Assembly: GCA_900489925.1 (NCBI GenBank) | Contig: UEHQ01000004.1 | Location: 81,332-145,331 of the forward strand | Direction of reading: 5' to 3' | DNA from: Hyphomicrobiales bacterium | GTDB lineage: Bacteria; Pseudomonadota; Alphaproteobacteria; Rhizobiales; Rhizobiaceae | Length of the DNA stretch: 64,000 nt | In this document: positions 1 through 6,558 of the stretch, in pieces | Numbering within the stretch: position 1 is the first letter of the stretch | Layout: every line of letters begins with the position of its first letter | Program-made: the position numbers and the translations under genes | The notes under the pieces: generated by a model | What the model was told of the DNA's origin: nothing | Databases searched by the model: none | The model's input: the letters and a program-made list of their open reading frames with translations, nothing else

Positions 1-1
1 G

Positions 2-763
2 ATCGTATTCACGTCCGCTTCGCAGCGCCGCCACAGCGGCTGGACGAAATGGCTGGTCTCCAGGATGGATGCCGTCATCGCCACCAGTGGCCGGACCGCG
101 AACTATCTGGAAGTGCCAAACAGCGTGGTCATGCATGGCATCGACACCGCCCGCTTCTCGCCCCCGGCAGACAAGGTAACTGCAAAGCGCGCCTGTAGCC
201 TCGACGCCGGCAAGAATATCGTCGGCTGCTTCGGGCGCGTCCGCCACCAGAAGGGAACCGACCTTTTCGTCGACAGCATGATCCGCGTGCTGCCCACCCG
301 GCCGGACTGGATCGCCATCGTTGCCGGGCGCGCTACGCCTCAGCACATCAGCTTCGAGAACGACCTCAAGGATCGCGTCGCCGCAGCAGGATTGGCAGAC
401 CGCATCCTCTTCGTCGGCGAGCATACCAACATCAACGACTGGTACCGTACGCTCGACCTTTTCATCGCGCCGCAGCGCTGGGAAGGCTTCGGCCTCACCC
501 CGCTCGAAGCCATGGCAACAGCCGTTCCCGTCATCGCCACGGATGTCGGCGCCTTTCCGGAACTGCTGGTAACAGGCGAAAACGAGACGGGCGTCATCAT
601 CCCGCGCGACAACCTTCAAGCCATGGCCGACGCCGCCGCAGGCTTCATGGACGAGGCCGATCGCCGACACGCCGCGTCGGCGAGAGCCCGCGCGCATGCG
701 ATGGAAAAATTCAGCATCGAGGGCGAAGCGCAGCGGCTGAACGCGGTCTATATGTCTGTATAG
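2..763 (+). CDS. LPS-core glycosyltransferase, LpsB/LpcC type (5'-truncated)
   Basis: GT-B fold, family 1/4 glycosyltransferase. Such enzymes transfer a sugar (mannose in the rhizobial LpsB/LpcC group) from a nucleotide donor to the lipopolysaccharide core at the cytoplasmic face. The reading frame is open from base 2 and continues upstream of the first internal ATG (65) with typical family sequence (FTSASQRRHSGWTKW), so the gene is cut by the window edge. The C-terminal donor-binding half is complete: GCFGRVRHQKGTDLF and the EGFGLTPLEAMA motif. The mannosyltransferase assignment is inferred from the rhizobial family and the nearby lrp/trxB/lsrB context; the general glycosyltransferase call is firm. 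Confidence 0.85.
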   Translation: MVFTSASQRRHSGWTKWLVSRMDAVIATSGRTANYLEVPNSVVMHGIDTARFSPPADKVTAKRACSLDAGKNIVGCFGRVRHQKGTDLFVDSMIRVLPTRPDWIAIVAGRATPQHISFENDLKDRVAAAGLADRILFVGEHTNINDWYRTLDLFIAPQRWEGFGLTPLEAMATAVPVIATDVGAFPELLVTGENETGVIIPRDNLQAMADAAAGFMDEADRRHAASARARAHAMEKFSIEGEAQRLNAVYMSV

Positions 764-853
764 CGCCGTCGCGATGTTTACGGGTTTCGTGAGATCGCCT
801 AAAAAACAAGGCGGCTTGAATGAACAATAGTGCAAACGGGTAACAATAGGTCC

Positions 854-1834
854 ATGTCGAGAGCTGAGCAGCACTTGAAGATTTTCGTATCGTCGCTGAC
901 GCGTCGTCGGCCAGAGATGCTGAATGCGCTTCTCGGCTCCTGGGCAGGGATGGCTATTCCGGACAACTGCACGGTGACGTTTCTGATCGTCGAAAACGAT
1001 ACGGAGCAGACCGCCGCTGCGGTTATGGAAGCCAACCGTGGGAACTTTCCGAATTCCAACCTTCTTTATGTCCTGGAGACGGAACTCGGCATTCCTTTCG
1101 GCAGAAATCGCGCGGCCAAGGAAGCGATCGCCGCAGACGCCGATCTCCTGCTGTTCGTCGACGACGACGAGGAGGTTGCTGAAGACTGGCTGGTCCGCAT
1201 GATCGACGGCTACCGCCGCAGCAATGCAGCCCTTCTCGGCGCACCGTTGCGTTCGCGTCCGCCTGAAGCCAAACTCTCCTACATCCAGCAACGAATGTAC
1301 GAGAACGTCGAGGCCCGCTACGCCCAGAAGGAGGCGCGCGCGAAGCAGCTCGCGACCCTCAATTCGACCGATCGTGTCACGATCGTCACCAATAACTGGC
1401 TGGCGGAGCTGTCGATCTTCAAGACGCATAACATCTGGTTCGACGAAGCGATGCGCTACACGGGCGGCACGGACTCCAAGCTTTACGCCGACGTCCGCCG
1501 TGCCGGTCTTGTCACTGGCTGGGTCTCGGATGCATTTGTGTATGAAACGATCCCGCCAGAGCGCCTGAGCTTCGCCTATCAGTATCGCCGCGCACGAGAT
1601 CAATCGAACACGCATATCCGGCGGAAAAGCCAGACGCTCGGCCGCCCCGCGATCGTCGGCGTTCTGCCGGTGCCGCTGAAAGCCGTGATCCTGCTTGGTC
1701 AGCTCATCGCCATCCCGTTGACAGGCGGCAAGACCATGCTTGATGCGGCGCGAACAATGGGCTGGATTTCAGGACGCATCGGCTACGTCGCCGGAACGAA
1801 GTCGTCGCTCTACAGCGAAGTGACGGGTAGCTAA
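854..1834 (+). CDS. Family 2 glycosyltransferase, ExoM-like
   Basis: A 326-residue GT-A glycosyltransferase of the inverting GT2 family. The N-terminal third shows the nucleotide-sugar fold, with a GIPFGRNRA helix near residues 79-87 and the metal-binding acidic cluster FVDDDE at 101-106. The C-terminal part carries hydrophobic segments near 280-310, suggesting membrane association. It resembles rhizobial ExoM-type exopolysaccharide glucosyltransferases, but the acceptor cannot be deduced. An in-frame GTG lies at 830; ATG 854 is preferred because homology begins just after it, though neither start has a strong ribosome-binding site. It follows the LPS glycosyltransferase by 90 bp, so co-expression is possible. 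Confidence 0.8.
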   Translation: MSRAEQHLKIFVSSLTRRRPEMLNALLGSWAGMAIPDNCTVTFLIVENDTEQTAAAVMEANRGNFPNSNLLYVLETELGIPFGRNRAAKEAIAADADLLLFVDDDEEVAEDWLVRMIDGYRRSNAALLGAPLRSRPPEAKLSYIQQRMYENVEARYAQKEARAKQLATLNSTDRVTIVTNNWLAELSIFKTHNIWFDEAMRYTGGTDSKLYADVRRAGLVTGWVSDAFVYETIPPERLSFAYQYRRARDQSNTHIRRKSQTLGRPAIVGVLPVPLKAVILLGQLIAIPLTGGKTMLDAARTMGWISGRIGYVAGTKSSLYSEVTGS

Positions 1835-1855
1835 TACAGATCGGGTCTAGTGCGT

Positions 1856-1881
1856 GATGGTGGACGGATCCCGCCACCATC
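1856..1881. terminator. Hairpin between convergent genes
   Basis: Perfect 8-bp inverted repeat GATGGTGG / CCACCATC (1856-1863 and 1874-1881) around a 10-base loop, between the convergent glycosyltransferase and lrp genes. There is no clear T-run on either side, so a role as a bidirectional transcription end is inferred from position only. Confidence 0.4.
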
Positions 1882-1931
1882 ATCCTGCACCTCAGTACCG
1901 CATTGCGCAGGCTTGCCGCCTGCCAACCCAA

Positions 1932-2399
1932 TCACACCTCAACCAGCCCCAGCCGCTTCACCTGACGGATGGTCAGCATGGTGCGCACGGTGTCGACGTG
2001 CTCGTTTGCGGTGAGCACTTCGATCACGAAGTCCTGGAAGCGCGTCAGGTTTTCCGCGACGCAATGCAGCAGGAAGTCGCTATCGCCCGAGACCATCCAT
2101 GCCTGGCGCACCAGCGGCCATTGTGCCGTGGCAGCGGCGAACGCCTTCAGGTTGGCTTCCGACTGGTGCTTGAGGCCGACCATGCAGAAGGCAACCAGAT
2201 CGAAGCCGAGCTTCGGGCTGTTCAGCATCGCGTGATAGCCTTCGATGATGCCGGATTCCTCGAGCTTGCGCACGCGACGCAGGCACGGCGGAGCCGAGAT
2301 TCCGACCCTGTCGGCGAGCTCGACGTTGGTCATTCGGCCGTCTGCCTGCAGCTCACGCAGGATCTTTATGTCGATGGCATCGAGTTCAGCGCGAACCAC
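1932..2399 (-). CDS. lrp: Lrp/AsnC-family transcriptional regulator
   Basis: A 155-residue protein with an N-terminal winged helix-turn-helix (residues ~5-65: LDAIDIKILRELQADGR and VELADRVGISAPPCLRRVRK) and a C-terminal RAM/AsnC ligand-binding domain (~70-150) ending in the family-typical TMLTIRQVKRLGLVEV stretch. The open frame extends far upstream, but homology begins at a GTG (2399) with an AAAGAAAGG ribosome-binding site, so that start was chosen. It is divergent from trxB. In Sinorhizobium an Lrp gene at this position is part of the LPS (lrp3-lpsCDE) region controlled by LsrB, so a role in LPS or amino-acid-linked control is plausible but inferred. Confidence 0.88.
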   Translation of the reverse strand: MVRAELDAIDIKILRELQADGRMTNVELADRVGISAPPCLRRVRKLEESGIIEGYHAMLNSPKLGFDLVAFCMVGLKHQSEANLKAFAAATAQWPLVRQAWMVSGDSDFLLHCVAENLTRFQDFVIEVLTANEHVDTVRTMLTIRQVKRLGLVEV

Positions 2400-2456
2400 G
2401 CTTGTGCCTTTCTTTAATTTCCCTGCGCCAGCTTCTATATAAAGCGACGCAATACG

Positions 2457-2525
2457 CAAGATTGTTTCGCGCTCGCGTCGGAATCTTGCACAGCAGCCGG
2501 GAATGCCTTGTTGGTAACGCAAGGC
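2457..2525. promoter_or_regulatory. Inverted repeats in the lrp-trxB divergent region
   Basis: The 231-bp region between lrp and trxB holds two perfect inverted repeats: CAAGATT / AATCTTG (2457-2463 and 2482-2488, spacer 18) and GCCTTG / CAAGGC (2505-2510 and 2520-2525, spacer 9). Lrp-family genes are commonly autoregulated through such sites, so one may be an Lrp operator. This is inference from position and symmetry. Confidence 0.35.
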
Positions 2526-2529
2526 TGCC

Positions 2530-2558
2530 CTTGAATAAAAGCATTGGTCGTTCATAAA
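2530..2558 (+). promoter_or_regulatory. Candidate trxB promoter
   Basis: CTTGAA (2530-2535), a 17-base spacer and CATAAA (2553-2558) fit the rhizobial housekeeping promoter pattern CTTGAC-N17-CTATAT. This would start transcription near 2565, about 65 bases upstream of the trxB start codon. Confidence 0.4.
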
Positions 2559-2630
2559 TGGCGAATGGATCGCGCTACGGTCGCCTTCGCTTTTGGCCGC
2601 CGCATCCTGCCAGTTGAAAGGAATACACAC

Positions 2631-3605
2631 ATGTCCGCCCGCCACACCAAGGTCCTCATCATCGGATCCGGCCCTGCCGGCTATACCGCTGCCGTCTATG
2701 CGGCGCGCGCCATGCTGAAGCCGGTCCTGATTGCCGGGATGGAGCAAGGTGGACAGCTGATGATCACCACGGATGTCGAGAACTATCCGGGCTTTGCCGA
2801 TCCGATCCAGGGCCCGTGGCTGATGGACCAGATGCTGCAGCAGGCCAAGCACGTCGGCGCGGAGATCGTCAGCGACATCGTCACCGAGGTCGAGATGAAC
2901 ACGCGTCCCTTCGTGGCGCACACCGATAGCGGCCAGGTCTGGACGGCAGATACATTGATCATCGCAACCGGCGCCAAGGCCAAGTGGCTCGGCATCGAGA
3001 GCGAACAGCATTTCCAGGGCTTCGGCGTTTCGGCTTGCGCCACTTGCGATGGCTTCTTCTATCGCAACAAGGACGTGATCGTCGTCGGCGGCGGCAACAG
3101 CGCCGTGGAGGAAGCCCTCTATCTCTCCAACATCGCGAAATCGGTCACCGTGGTGCACCGTCGCGACAGCTTCCGCTCGGAAAAGATCCTGCAGGAGCGC
3201 CTGTTCGCCAAGGAAAACATCAAGGTGCTGTGGAACACGGAAGTCGCCGAAATCACCGGCACGCCCGCCAAGCCGCCGATGCCGCCGTCCGTCTCGGGCG
3301 CCCGCCTGCGCGATACTCGCACCGGTGCGATCAGCGACGTGGCAATCGATGGCGTCTTCGTTGCCATCGGCCACGCGCCGGCAACGGAGCTCTTCAAGGA
3401 CAAGCTCAAACTGAAGGACAACGGCTACATCTGGACCGCTCCTGACTCGACGGCAACCAACGTCGAAGGCGTCTATGCCGCCGGCGACGTGACGGACGAC
3501 ACGTTCCGCCAGGCAGTCACCGCTGCCGGCATGGGGTGCATGGCCGCTCTCGAAGCCGAACGTTATCTGACGGGCCACATGCCTGTCGCCGTGGCCGCGG
3601 AGTAA
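2631..3605 (+). CDS. trxB: Thioredoxin-disulfide reductase
   Basis: FAD-dependent NADPH:thioredoxin reductase of 324 residues, which keeps cytoplasmic thioredoxin reduced. The FAD-binding GSGPAG lies at 12-17, the redox-active CATC disulfide at 136-139 and the NADPH-binding GGGNSA near 153-158. The C-terminal FAD motif is GVYAAGDVTD. The start ATG at 2631 has a GAAAGGA ribosome-binding site and matches the family N terminus; longer in-frame starts lack family sequence. The LsrB-type regulator starts 8 bp after its stop, so the two are probably co-transcribed, joining a redox enzyme to a regulator implicated in redox control. Confidence 0.97.
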   Translation: MSARHTKVLIIGSGPAGYTAAVYAARAMLKPVLIAGMEQGGQLMITTDVENYPGFADPIQGPWLMDQMLQQAKHVGAEIVSDIVTEVEMNTRPFVAHTDSGQVWTADTLIIATGAKAKWLGIESEQHFQGFGVSACATCDGFFYRNKDVIVVGGGNSAVEEALYLSNIAKSVTVVHRRDSFRSEKILQERLFAKENIKVLWNTEVAEITGTPAKPPMPPSVSGARLRDTRTGAISDVAIDGVFVAIGHAPATELFKDKLKLKDNGYIWTAPDSTATNVEGVYAAGDVTDDTFRQAVTAAGMGCMAALEAERYLTGHMPVAVAAE

Positions 3606-3612
3606 GATCGGC

Positions 3613-4524
3613 ATGAGGGGTGGGGGAATGCCATTGGACTGGGACAAGCTGCGTATTTTTCACGCAGCTGCCGAAGCCGGATCGTTCACGCATGCGGCCG
3701 ACAAGCTGCATCTGTCCCAATCCGCAATCAGCCGGCAGGTCAGCGCGCTGGAGCAGGACGTTGGTACCAAGCTCTTCCACCGCCATGCGCGCGGCCTGAT
3801 TCTCACCGAACAGGGTGAACTGCTCTACCGCACGGCGCATGACGTCCTGCTGAAACTCGAAACGGTGAAGATGCAACTCACCGAAACGACGGAAACGCCG
3901 ACCGGCAAGCTGCGCGTCACGACGACTGTCGGCCTCGGCCAGGGCTGGCTGACGGACAAGATTCAGGAGTTCATGCAGCTCTATCCCGATGTCCAGATCC
4001 AGCTCATCCTCGACAACGAGGAAGTGGATGTGAACATGCGCTATGCGGATTGCGCCATCCGCCTGCGCCAGCCGGTTCAATCGGATCTGATCCAGCGCAA
4101 GCTGTTCACGGTGCACATGCACGTCTACGCGGCCCCCTCCTATATCAACAGGTACGGCGAGCCGCAGACGGTCGAGGATCTCGACAATCACCGCATCATC
4201 ACCTTCGGCGAACCGGCACCGAACTATCTGCTCGACGTGAACTGGCTGGAGGTCGCCGGTCGCTCCTCCGACAACAAGCGCATTCCGCATCTGCAGATCA
4301 ACAGCCAGACCTCGATCAAGCGCGCCTGCCTGCTCGGCATGGGCGTCGCCTGCATGCCCGACTATATCGTCGGCCGCGATCCGGGCCTGATCCAGCTGCC
4401 GATCAACGCCGACGTGCCGTCGTTCGACACCTACTTCTGCTACCCCGATGAAATGAAGAATGCGGCGAAGCTCAAGGCCTTCCGTGACTTCATCGTCAGC
4501 AAGGCGAGAAACTGGAACTTCTAG
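3613..4524 (+). CDS. lsrB: LysR-type regulator LsrB/VtlR
   Basis: LysR-type transcriptional regulator of 303 residues. The N-terminal winged helix-turn-helix (~10-70, FTHAADKLHLSQSAISRQVS) precedes a periplasmic-binding-like effector domain. The sequence and its position downstream of trxB match the rhizobial LsrB / Brucella VtlR group, known for control of LPS genes, oxidative-stress genes and AbcR small RNAs. The effector domain contains four cysteines (in ADCAIR, KRACLL, VACMPD and FCYPDE), consistent with reported redox sensitivity of LsrB. A second start, ATG 3628, lies behind a G-rich stretch and would shorten the protein by five residues. Two AbcR-like RNA genes follow immediately. Confidence 0.9.
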   Translation: MRGGGMPLDWDKLRIFHAAAEAGSFTHAADKLHLSQSAISRQVSALEQDVGTKLFHRHARGLILTEQGELLYRTAHDVLLKLETVKMQLTETTETPTGKLRVTTTVGLGQGWLTDKIQEFMQLYPDVQIQLILDNEEVDVNMRYADCAIRLRQPVQSDLIQRKLFTVHMHVYAAPSYINRYGEPQTVEDLDNHRIITFGEPAPNYLLDVNWLEVAGRSSDNKRIPHLQINSQTSIKRACLLGMGVACMPDYIVGRDPGLIQLPINADVPSFDTYFCYPDEMKNAAKLKAFRDFIVSKARNWNF

Positions 4525-4569
4525 TTGTTTCTCGCCTGAAAATGCAAGCTGTGCAACTTACGCATGACT

Positions 4570-4582
4570 GGCATGCATAAAC
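4570..4582 (+). promoter_or_regulatory. Upstream box of first AbcR gene (candidate LsrB/VtlR site)
   Basis: GGCATGCATAAAC, about 40-53 bases upstream of the predicted transcription start. A matching GGCATGCGCAAAC occurs at the identical offset upstream of the second copy. The position suits a LysR-type activator, and the neighbouring regulator is the natural candidate. The assignment is inferred from conservation between the two copies. Confidence 0.45.
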
Positions 4583-4587
4583 GGGGG

Positions 4588-4616
4588 TTGCCGTTTGCCC
4601 ATTAAAGCACCATATC
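4588..4616 (+). promoter_or_regulatory. Promoter of first AbcR-like sRNA
   Basis: TTGCCG (4588-4593), a 17-base spacer and CATATC (4611-4616). The same -10 sequence with the same spacing occurs in the second copy, predicting a start near 4622. Confidence 0.6.
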
Positions 4617-4621
4617 GCACT

Positions 4622-4738
4622 CAGCTGATGCACACGGTGGCTTTTCCTCCCAGTTCCACCGCATTAGCTGTTCCCCTCTGGAGGTTTTTACCTTCACACC
4701 TATAAGGGCCCCGGCTTTCCGGTGGCCCTCTTTTTTTT
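4622..4738 (+). ncRNA. abcR: AbcR-like trans-acting small RNA, copy 1 (alpha-r15 family)
   Basis: A roughly 117-nt RNA predicted from the promoter at 4588-4616 to the end of an eight-T run at 4738. It contains two anti-Shine-Dalgarno-like C-rich stretches typical of AbcR RNAs, CCTCCCAGT (near 4647) and GTTCCCCTCTGGAGG, and ends with a rho-independent terminator whose AGGGCC / GGCCCT stem flanks a CCGG-containing loop. AbcR RNAs are Hfq-dependent repressors of many ABC-transporter and uptake mRNAs in Rhizobiales. They occur in tandem next to a LysR (LsrB/VtlR) gene in Sinorhizobium and Agrobacterium, exactly as here. Which copy corresponds to AbcR1 or AbcR2 is not decided. Confidence 0.85.
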
Positions 4739-4785
4739 GCACGCTTTTTCCGCATCGCAACAACGAAATGCTGCATTGCATAGCA

Positions 4786-4798
4786 GGCATGCGCAAAC
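4786..4798 (+). promoter_or_regulatory. Upstream box of second AbcR gene
   Basis: GGCATGCGCAAAC, exactly 216 bp from the corresponding box of the first copy. Same inferred role as a LysR-type activator site. Confidence 0.45.
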
Positions 4799-4803
4799 AG
4801 GCA

Positions 4804-4832
4804 TTGAAATATGCCTGCGAAAGCATCATATC
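4804..4832 (+). promoter_or_regulatory. Promoter of second AbcR-like sRNA
   Basis: TTGAAA (4804-4809), a 17-base spacer and CATATC (4827-4832), giving a start near 4838. The -35 element is closer to consensus than in copy 1, so basal expression may differ. Confidence 0.6.
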
Positions 4833-4837
4833 GCACT

Positions 4838-4954
4838 CAGCTGATGCACTTTGGTGGTTCTCTCCCAGTGCCACCGCGTTAGCTGTTCCCCTCTGGAGGT
4901 TTATTGACCTTCATACCTTAAAGGGCCCCGACATTTCGGTGGCCCTCTTTTTTT
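4838..4954 (+). ncRNA. abcR: AbcR-like trans-acting small RNA, copy 2 (alpha-r15 family)
   Basis: A second RNA of about 117 nt with the same 5' end (actcagctgatgcac), the same CTCCCAGT and GTTCCCCTCTGGAGG single-strand candidates and the same terminator design (AGGGCC / GGCCCT, then seven Ts). It differs mainly in the linkers: for example TTTGGTGGTT replaces ACGGTGGCTT, and the segment before the terminator differs. Conserved target-binding loops with diverged linkers suggest overlapping but not identical target sets. This is inference; AbcR1 and AbcR2 are known to be differentially expressed in related species. Confidence 0.85.
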
Positions 4955-5002
4955 GCTTAAAATTTAACCACGCAAAAACGCAGCCATCTCACTGTGTCGT
5001 GA

Positions 5003-5031
5003 CTTGAATATCGAAAAGTATCAATCCATAT
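5003..5031 (+). promoter_or_regulatory. Promoter of the ArsR-MFS-OYE cluster
   Basis: CTTGAA (5003-5008), 17-base spacer, CCATAT (5026-5031), matching the rhizobial housekeeping pattern. The -10 element lies inside the left arm of the palindrome at 5026-5053. Confidence 0.55.
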
Positions 5032-5053
5032 ATCGAGTAAAGACGATATATGG
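5026..5053 (+). promoter_or_regulatory. Operator: perfect 10-8-10 palindrome
   Basis: CCATATATCG - 8 bases - CGATATATGG, perfect in both arms. It covers the predicted -10 element and transcription start and lies 14 bp before the ArsR start codon. This is the usual layout for an autoregulated ArsR/SmtB repressor; assignment to the adjacent regulator is inferred. Confidence 0.7.
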
Positions 5054-5067
5054 TTCGATGAAAGACG

Positions 5068-5361
5068 ATGGACAAAGACGAAATCCTCAAGGCCCTCTCC
5101 CACCCGACGCGGCTGGAGATCCTGAACTGGCTGAAGAACCCGCAAGATCATTTCAGCTCGCAGGAACATCCGCTCGAGATGGGCGTCTGCGCCAGCCAGT
5201 TTGAGCGCTGCGGCCTGTCGCAGTCGACCGTCTCCGCGCACCTGGGCACCCTCAGCCGCGCAGGCCTCGTTACAACGAGGCGCGTCGGCCAATGGATTTT
5301 CTACAAACGCAACGAAGAAACCATTGCTGCCTTCTTGAAGCAGCTCACTCAGGATTTGTGA
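5068..5361 (+). CDS. ArsR/SmtB-family repressor
   Basis: A 97-residue winged helix-turn-helix protein of ArsR type (LKALSHPTRLEILNWL at ~7-22; recognition helix LSQSTVSAHLGTLSRAGLV at ~50-68). Two cysteines (in GVCASQFERCG) lie before the recognition helix. They are not in the classical CxCxxC arsenic motif, so the inducer may be an electrophile or other small molecule rather than a metalloid. It opens a cluster with an MFS transporter starting 2 bp after its stop and an ene-reductase, and a perfect palindrome overlies its promoter, which fits autorepression. Confidence 0.88.
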   Translation: MDKDEILKALSHPTRLEILNWLKNPQDHFSSQEHPLEMGVCASQFERCGLSQSTVSAHLGTLSRAGLVTTRRVGQWIFYKRNEETIAAFLKQLTQDL

Positions 5362-5363
5362 TA

Positions 5364-6530
5364 ATGCCCCTCGCCCTTCTTGTGCTGGCCTTGAGCTCCT
5401 TTGCGATAGGTACGACAGAATTCGTCATCATGGGCCTCCTGCCCGAGGTTGCCGCCGATCTCTCGGTCACGATTCCCCAGGCCGGGTGGCTGGTCACCGG
5501 CTACGCGCTTGCGGTCGCCATCGGCGCCCCGATCATGGCTGTTTCCACCGCGCACCTGAAACGGCGCACCGCGCTGATTGCCTTGATGGCGTTCTTCATT
5601 GCCGGCAACCTGCTCTGCGCCCTCTCCCCGAATTACTGGGTATTGATGATCGCGCGCATCGTTACGGCACTTTGCCACGGCGCATTCTTCGGGATCGGTT
5701 CGGTCGTTGCCGCCAATCTGGTGGCCCCGGACCGCAGGGCTCGTGCCGTCGCGCTGATGTTTACCGGCCTCACGCTTGCAAACGTCCTCGGTGTGCCGCT
5801 TGGCACAGCCATCGGCCAGGCATATGGCTGGCGGTCGACCTTCGCTGTTGTCACCGCGATCGGTATCGTGACCATTGCTGGTCTGATCGCCATCCTGCCG
5901 AGAGATCGCGATGAGGAACAGGGCAACATCTTCCGCGAGATCGCTGCGCTGAAGAACGGGCATCTCTGGTTGGCACTCTCGACCACGGTCTTCTTTGCCG
6001 CGTCGATGTTCGCGCTTTTCACATACATCGCTCCTTTGCTGCGCGACGTTACCGGCCTTTCGCCTGAAGGCGTTACCTGGACGCTGTTCCTGATCGGCCT
6101 CGGCCTGACGATCGGCAATCTCCTGGGCGGCAAGGCCGCGGACTGGAAGCTTGGAGCAACGCTCGCCGGCATCTTTGCCCTGATCGCCATCACCTCGGTC
6201 GCCTTCAGCTTCACCAGCCCCTTCCTTGTTCCAGCTGAGATCACCCTCTTCCTCTGGGCAATGGCAAGCTTTGCCGCGGTACCGGCGCTTCAGGTTGGCG
6301 TCGTGCGCTTCGGCAAGGATGCGCCGAATCTCGTGTCCACGATCAACATCGGCGCCTTCAACACCGGCAACGCGCTCGGCGCCTGGGCTGGCGGCCTGGT
6401 CATCGACGCAGGTTTCGACCTCACCCGCGTGCCGCTTATCGCCGCGCTGCTGGCGCTGATCGGACTGGTCGCCACGGCATTCACCTATCTTTCCGCCAAG
6501 GGCCGGGCAGTGCCTGCCCTTGCCGAATGA
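5364..6530 (+). CDS. MFS efflux transporter (DHA1, AraJ/YdhP-like)
   Basis: A 388-residue integral membrane protein with about 12 hydrophobic segments, of the drug:H+ antiporter-1 type. The N-terminal FAIGTTEFVIMGLLPEVA is characteristic of AraJ/YdhP/PbuE-like exporters, and VLGVPLGTAIGQAYGWRSTF matches the conserved motif in TM5. The start ATG at 5364 follows the ArsR stop with an AGGA ribosome-binding site; an earlier in-frame ATG (5292) lies inside the regulator and is rejected. The probable substrate is a toxic organic compound that also induces the upstream repressor; this is inferred from context. Confidence 0.85.
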   Translation: MPLALLVLALSSFAIGTTEFVIMGLLPEVAADLSVTIPQAGWLVTGYALAVAIGAPIMAVSTAHLKRRTALIALMAFFIAGNLLCALSPNYWVLMIARIVTALCHGAFFGIGSVVAANLVAPDRRARAVALMFTGLTLANVLGVPLGTAIGQAYGWRSTFAVVTAIGIVTIAGLIAILPRDRDEEQGNIFREIAALKNGHLWLALSTTVFFAASMFALFTYIAPLLRDVTGLSPEGVTWTLFLIGLGLTIGNLLGGKAADWKLGATLAGIFALIAITSVAFSFTSPFLVPAEITLFLWAMASFAAVPALQVGVVRFGKDAPNLVSTINIGAFNTGNALGAWAGGLVIDAGFDLTRVPLIAALLALIGLVATAFTYLSAKGRAVPALAE

Positions 6531-6558
6531 TCCTCCCGTAAACGAAGAAAGGACTCCC

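Noticed and set aside
2400..3647. Open extension of the lrp frame antisense to trxB (part of a 571-codon frame)
   Set aside because: The frame lies opposite trxB and lacks family sequence; Lrp homology and a ribosome-binding site begin at 2399.
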